Shown here piece after piece: positions 62,874 through 64,000 of a stretch of 64,000 nt of DNA. Where the stretch lies: NCBI RefSeq assembly GCF_033118175.1, contig NC_083696.1, positions 41,897,001 to 41,961,000 on the forward strand, written 5' to 3'. The notes below the pieces were generated by a model. That model was given only the letters and a program-made list of their open reading frames with translations, searched no databases and was not told where the DNA came from. How positions within the stretch are numbered: the stretch's first letter is position 1; the number at the start of each line of letters is the position of its first letter. The DNA is from Dama dama. Taxonomy: Eukaryota > Chordata > Mammalia > Artiodactyla > Cervidae. A program made the position numbers and the translations under genes.

Positions 62874-63029
62874 GAGACATGTCTGCTAAATTGAAAATGG
62901 GTTTTGGGAAGAGGAGAAATTAACGGGGTAAACTGATGCCTCGTGAAAGAACCTGGTTTTAGGACCATGGAAAAGGAATCAGGCAGATTTGAGGCTTGGG
63001 GCCCCTGAGTGTTTAGAGAATGTGAAAAG

Positions 63030-63247
63030 TGAAAAAATGAAAGTGAAAGTCGCTCACTTGTGTCTGACTCTTTGTGACCCCCTGGTTTGTAGCCTGCCAT
63101 GCTCCTCTGTCCATGGAATTCTGCAGGCTAGAATACTGGAGTGGGTAGCCATTCCCTTATCCAAGGGATCTTCCTGACCCAGGGATCAAACCCAGGTCCC
63201 CTACATTGCAAGCGGATTTTTTTACTGCCTGAACCACTAGGGAAGTC
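63030..63247 (-). mobile_element. Bov-tA SINE
   Basis: Antisense unit from AAAAAATGAAAGTGAAAGTC to GAACCACTAGGGAAGTCC. Second SINE in the same orientation within 400 bp. Confidence 0.93.
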
Positions 63248-64000
63248 CTTTGGGAGTGTAGGGGCTATTATCAAGAACCTCTGGCCCTGCTGTTGCCGGG
63301 GGCATATACTTATTCTGGCGAGGAAGACTCTGGAATGTTTCATTAAATTCTGCAGCTCAGGGATCCTTGCAAGAGAGTGTAACCTGGAAATAAAAGAATG
63401 TTGAAGGGTGGGTGGCAGCTACAGTGCGGGTGCCCCGAAGGGCTCAGCCTGGTAGCTGGGACAGGTGGGGGCCTGGTAAGCAGGTGTGATGGGGGCAGAC
63501 AGCCTGGGTTCTGATTTGAGTGGAGTGCGAGGTGTGGGGTTCCCAGAGACAGCTCCCAGAGGTGGAGGGTGGGCCTGCCAGGGGATGGACCCCAGCGTCT
63601 TCATGAGATGAGAGGGTGGATGTGGTGGGACAAGAGGACACTTTTCAAGTTTGCCTCATGAGGTGGGAATGGGTCGGCCTGCCCAGGTGGTGCTGCTGTG
63701 GGCAGACTGGGCCACTGGGTAAGGATTTCCTTGCCAAGACATTGCTAGTCTTCTGCCTTTCCAGCTCCTTTGCCAGAGAGAGCAGGCTTCCTTTTCTTTC
63801 TCTTGAATTCTCTGTCTGTACCTAGTGGTTCTGGGCTGTGGACTCTTCCATGCCCAGTCTGGCACAGATTAGATGGACAAATAAAACCTAGAGACCTTGC
63901 TGCTGTGTCCTTTTTCAAGTCTTGTGGTCCCAATCTCTGACCCTCTTCTACCCTGGAGAGTAGTTTTATAATTGTCTGTTGAATCACCTCTAGAGCGTCT
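63248..64000. other. unique sequence to window end, nothing recognised
   Basis: No gene is recognised. ACAAATAAAACC at 63878-63889 is a possible poly(A) signal followed by a TGCTGCTGTGTCC stretch, which could mark a transcript end from an unseen gene, but nothing upstream supports one. Confidence 0.35.

Noticed and set aside
63878..63905. AATAAA with a downstream GT-rich stretch as a gene 3' end
   Set aside because: AATAAA is frequent by chance and no exon or transcript-like structure was seen upstream, so it is noted only in the gap entry.

Overview
This window is nuclear DNA of a ruminant (Pecora, most likely a bovid). The diagnosis rests on repeats. There are more than thirty Bov-tA/Bov-A2 SINE units, seven pieces of the BovB (RTE-clade) LINE, ruminant-type L1 3' ends, and one CHR-type SINE found in cetartiodactyls. 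I see no intact protein-coding gene, no tRNA/rRNA gene and no CRISPR. The long reading frames are retrotransposon remnants, apart from two unexplained ones at 2018-2578 and 56879-57766. The window reads as intergenic or deep intronic DNA.

Layout. 1-9 kb: unique sequence, an L1 insertion (5.45-6.22 kb) and an unclassified repeat present twice in opposite orientation (2.65-2.99 and 6.33-6.66 kb). 9-14.2 kb: a decayed ERVL-like piece (LTR plus a dUTPase-like remnant), a 1.9 kb BovB on the minus strand facing a BovB 3' fragment on the plus strand, then two retroviral-type LTRs in antisense. 14-25 kb: SINEs, an ancient L2 copy of about 2 kb split by younger insertions, a long old L1 with nested insertions, and more L2 and L1 3' ends. 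25-30 kb: an MLT1-type LTR and quiet sequence. 30.2-33.4 kb: a nearly full-length BovB in the inverted form produced by twin priming, with an 11-bp target-site duplication. 34-40 kb: SINEs, MIRs, an MLT1 LTR and a third large BovB inside an older L1. 40-46 kb: L2, CHR, MER20-like and MIR elements around an AT-rich block that looks like conserved non-coding DNA and holds one member of a diverged local duplication. 46.8-48.4 kb: a three-level nest (SINE in L1 in SINE). 49-55 kb: SINEs, another enhancer-like AT-rich block (50.1-50.6 kb), an inverted L2, a CTCF-like site and a CR1/L3 reverse-transcriptase fossil. 56.5-58.9 kb: a GC-rich, largely repeat-free block with tandem ETS-like sites. 59-64 kb: SINEs, MIRs, a MER20-like element and simple repeats.

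The insertions can be ordered by nesting. L2, L3, MIR and MER20-like elements are oldest. L1M, MLT1 and ERVL-like elements follow. BovB, ruminant L1 and the Bov-tA/Bov-A2 SINEs are youngest and interrupt the rest. The likely functional content is regulatory: AT-rich homeodomain-site-like blocks, a CTCF-like site and a CpG-containing ETS cluster. None of this can be proved without cross-species alignment or chromatin data. Family names come from recognition of consensus patterns, not a database search, and most element edges are approximate unless a target-site duplication is quoted.
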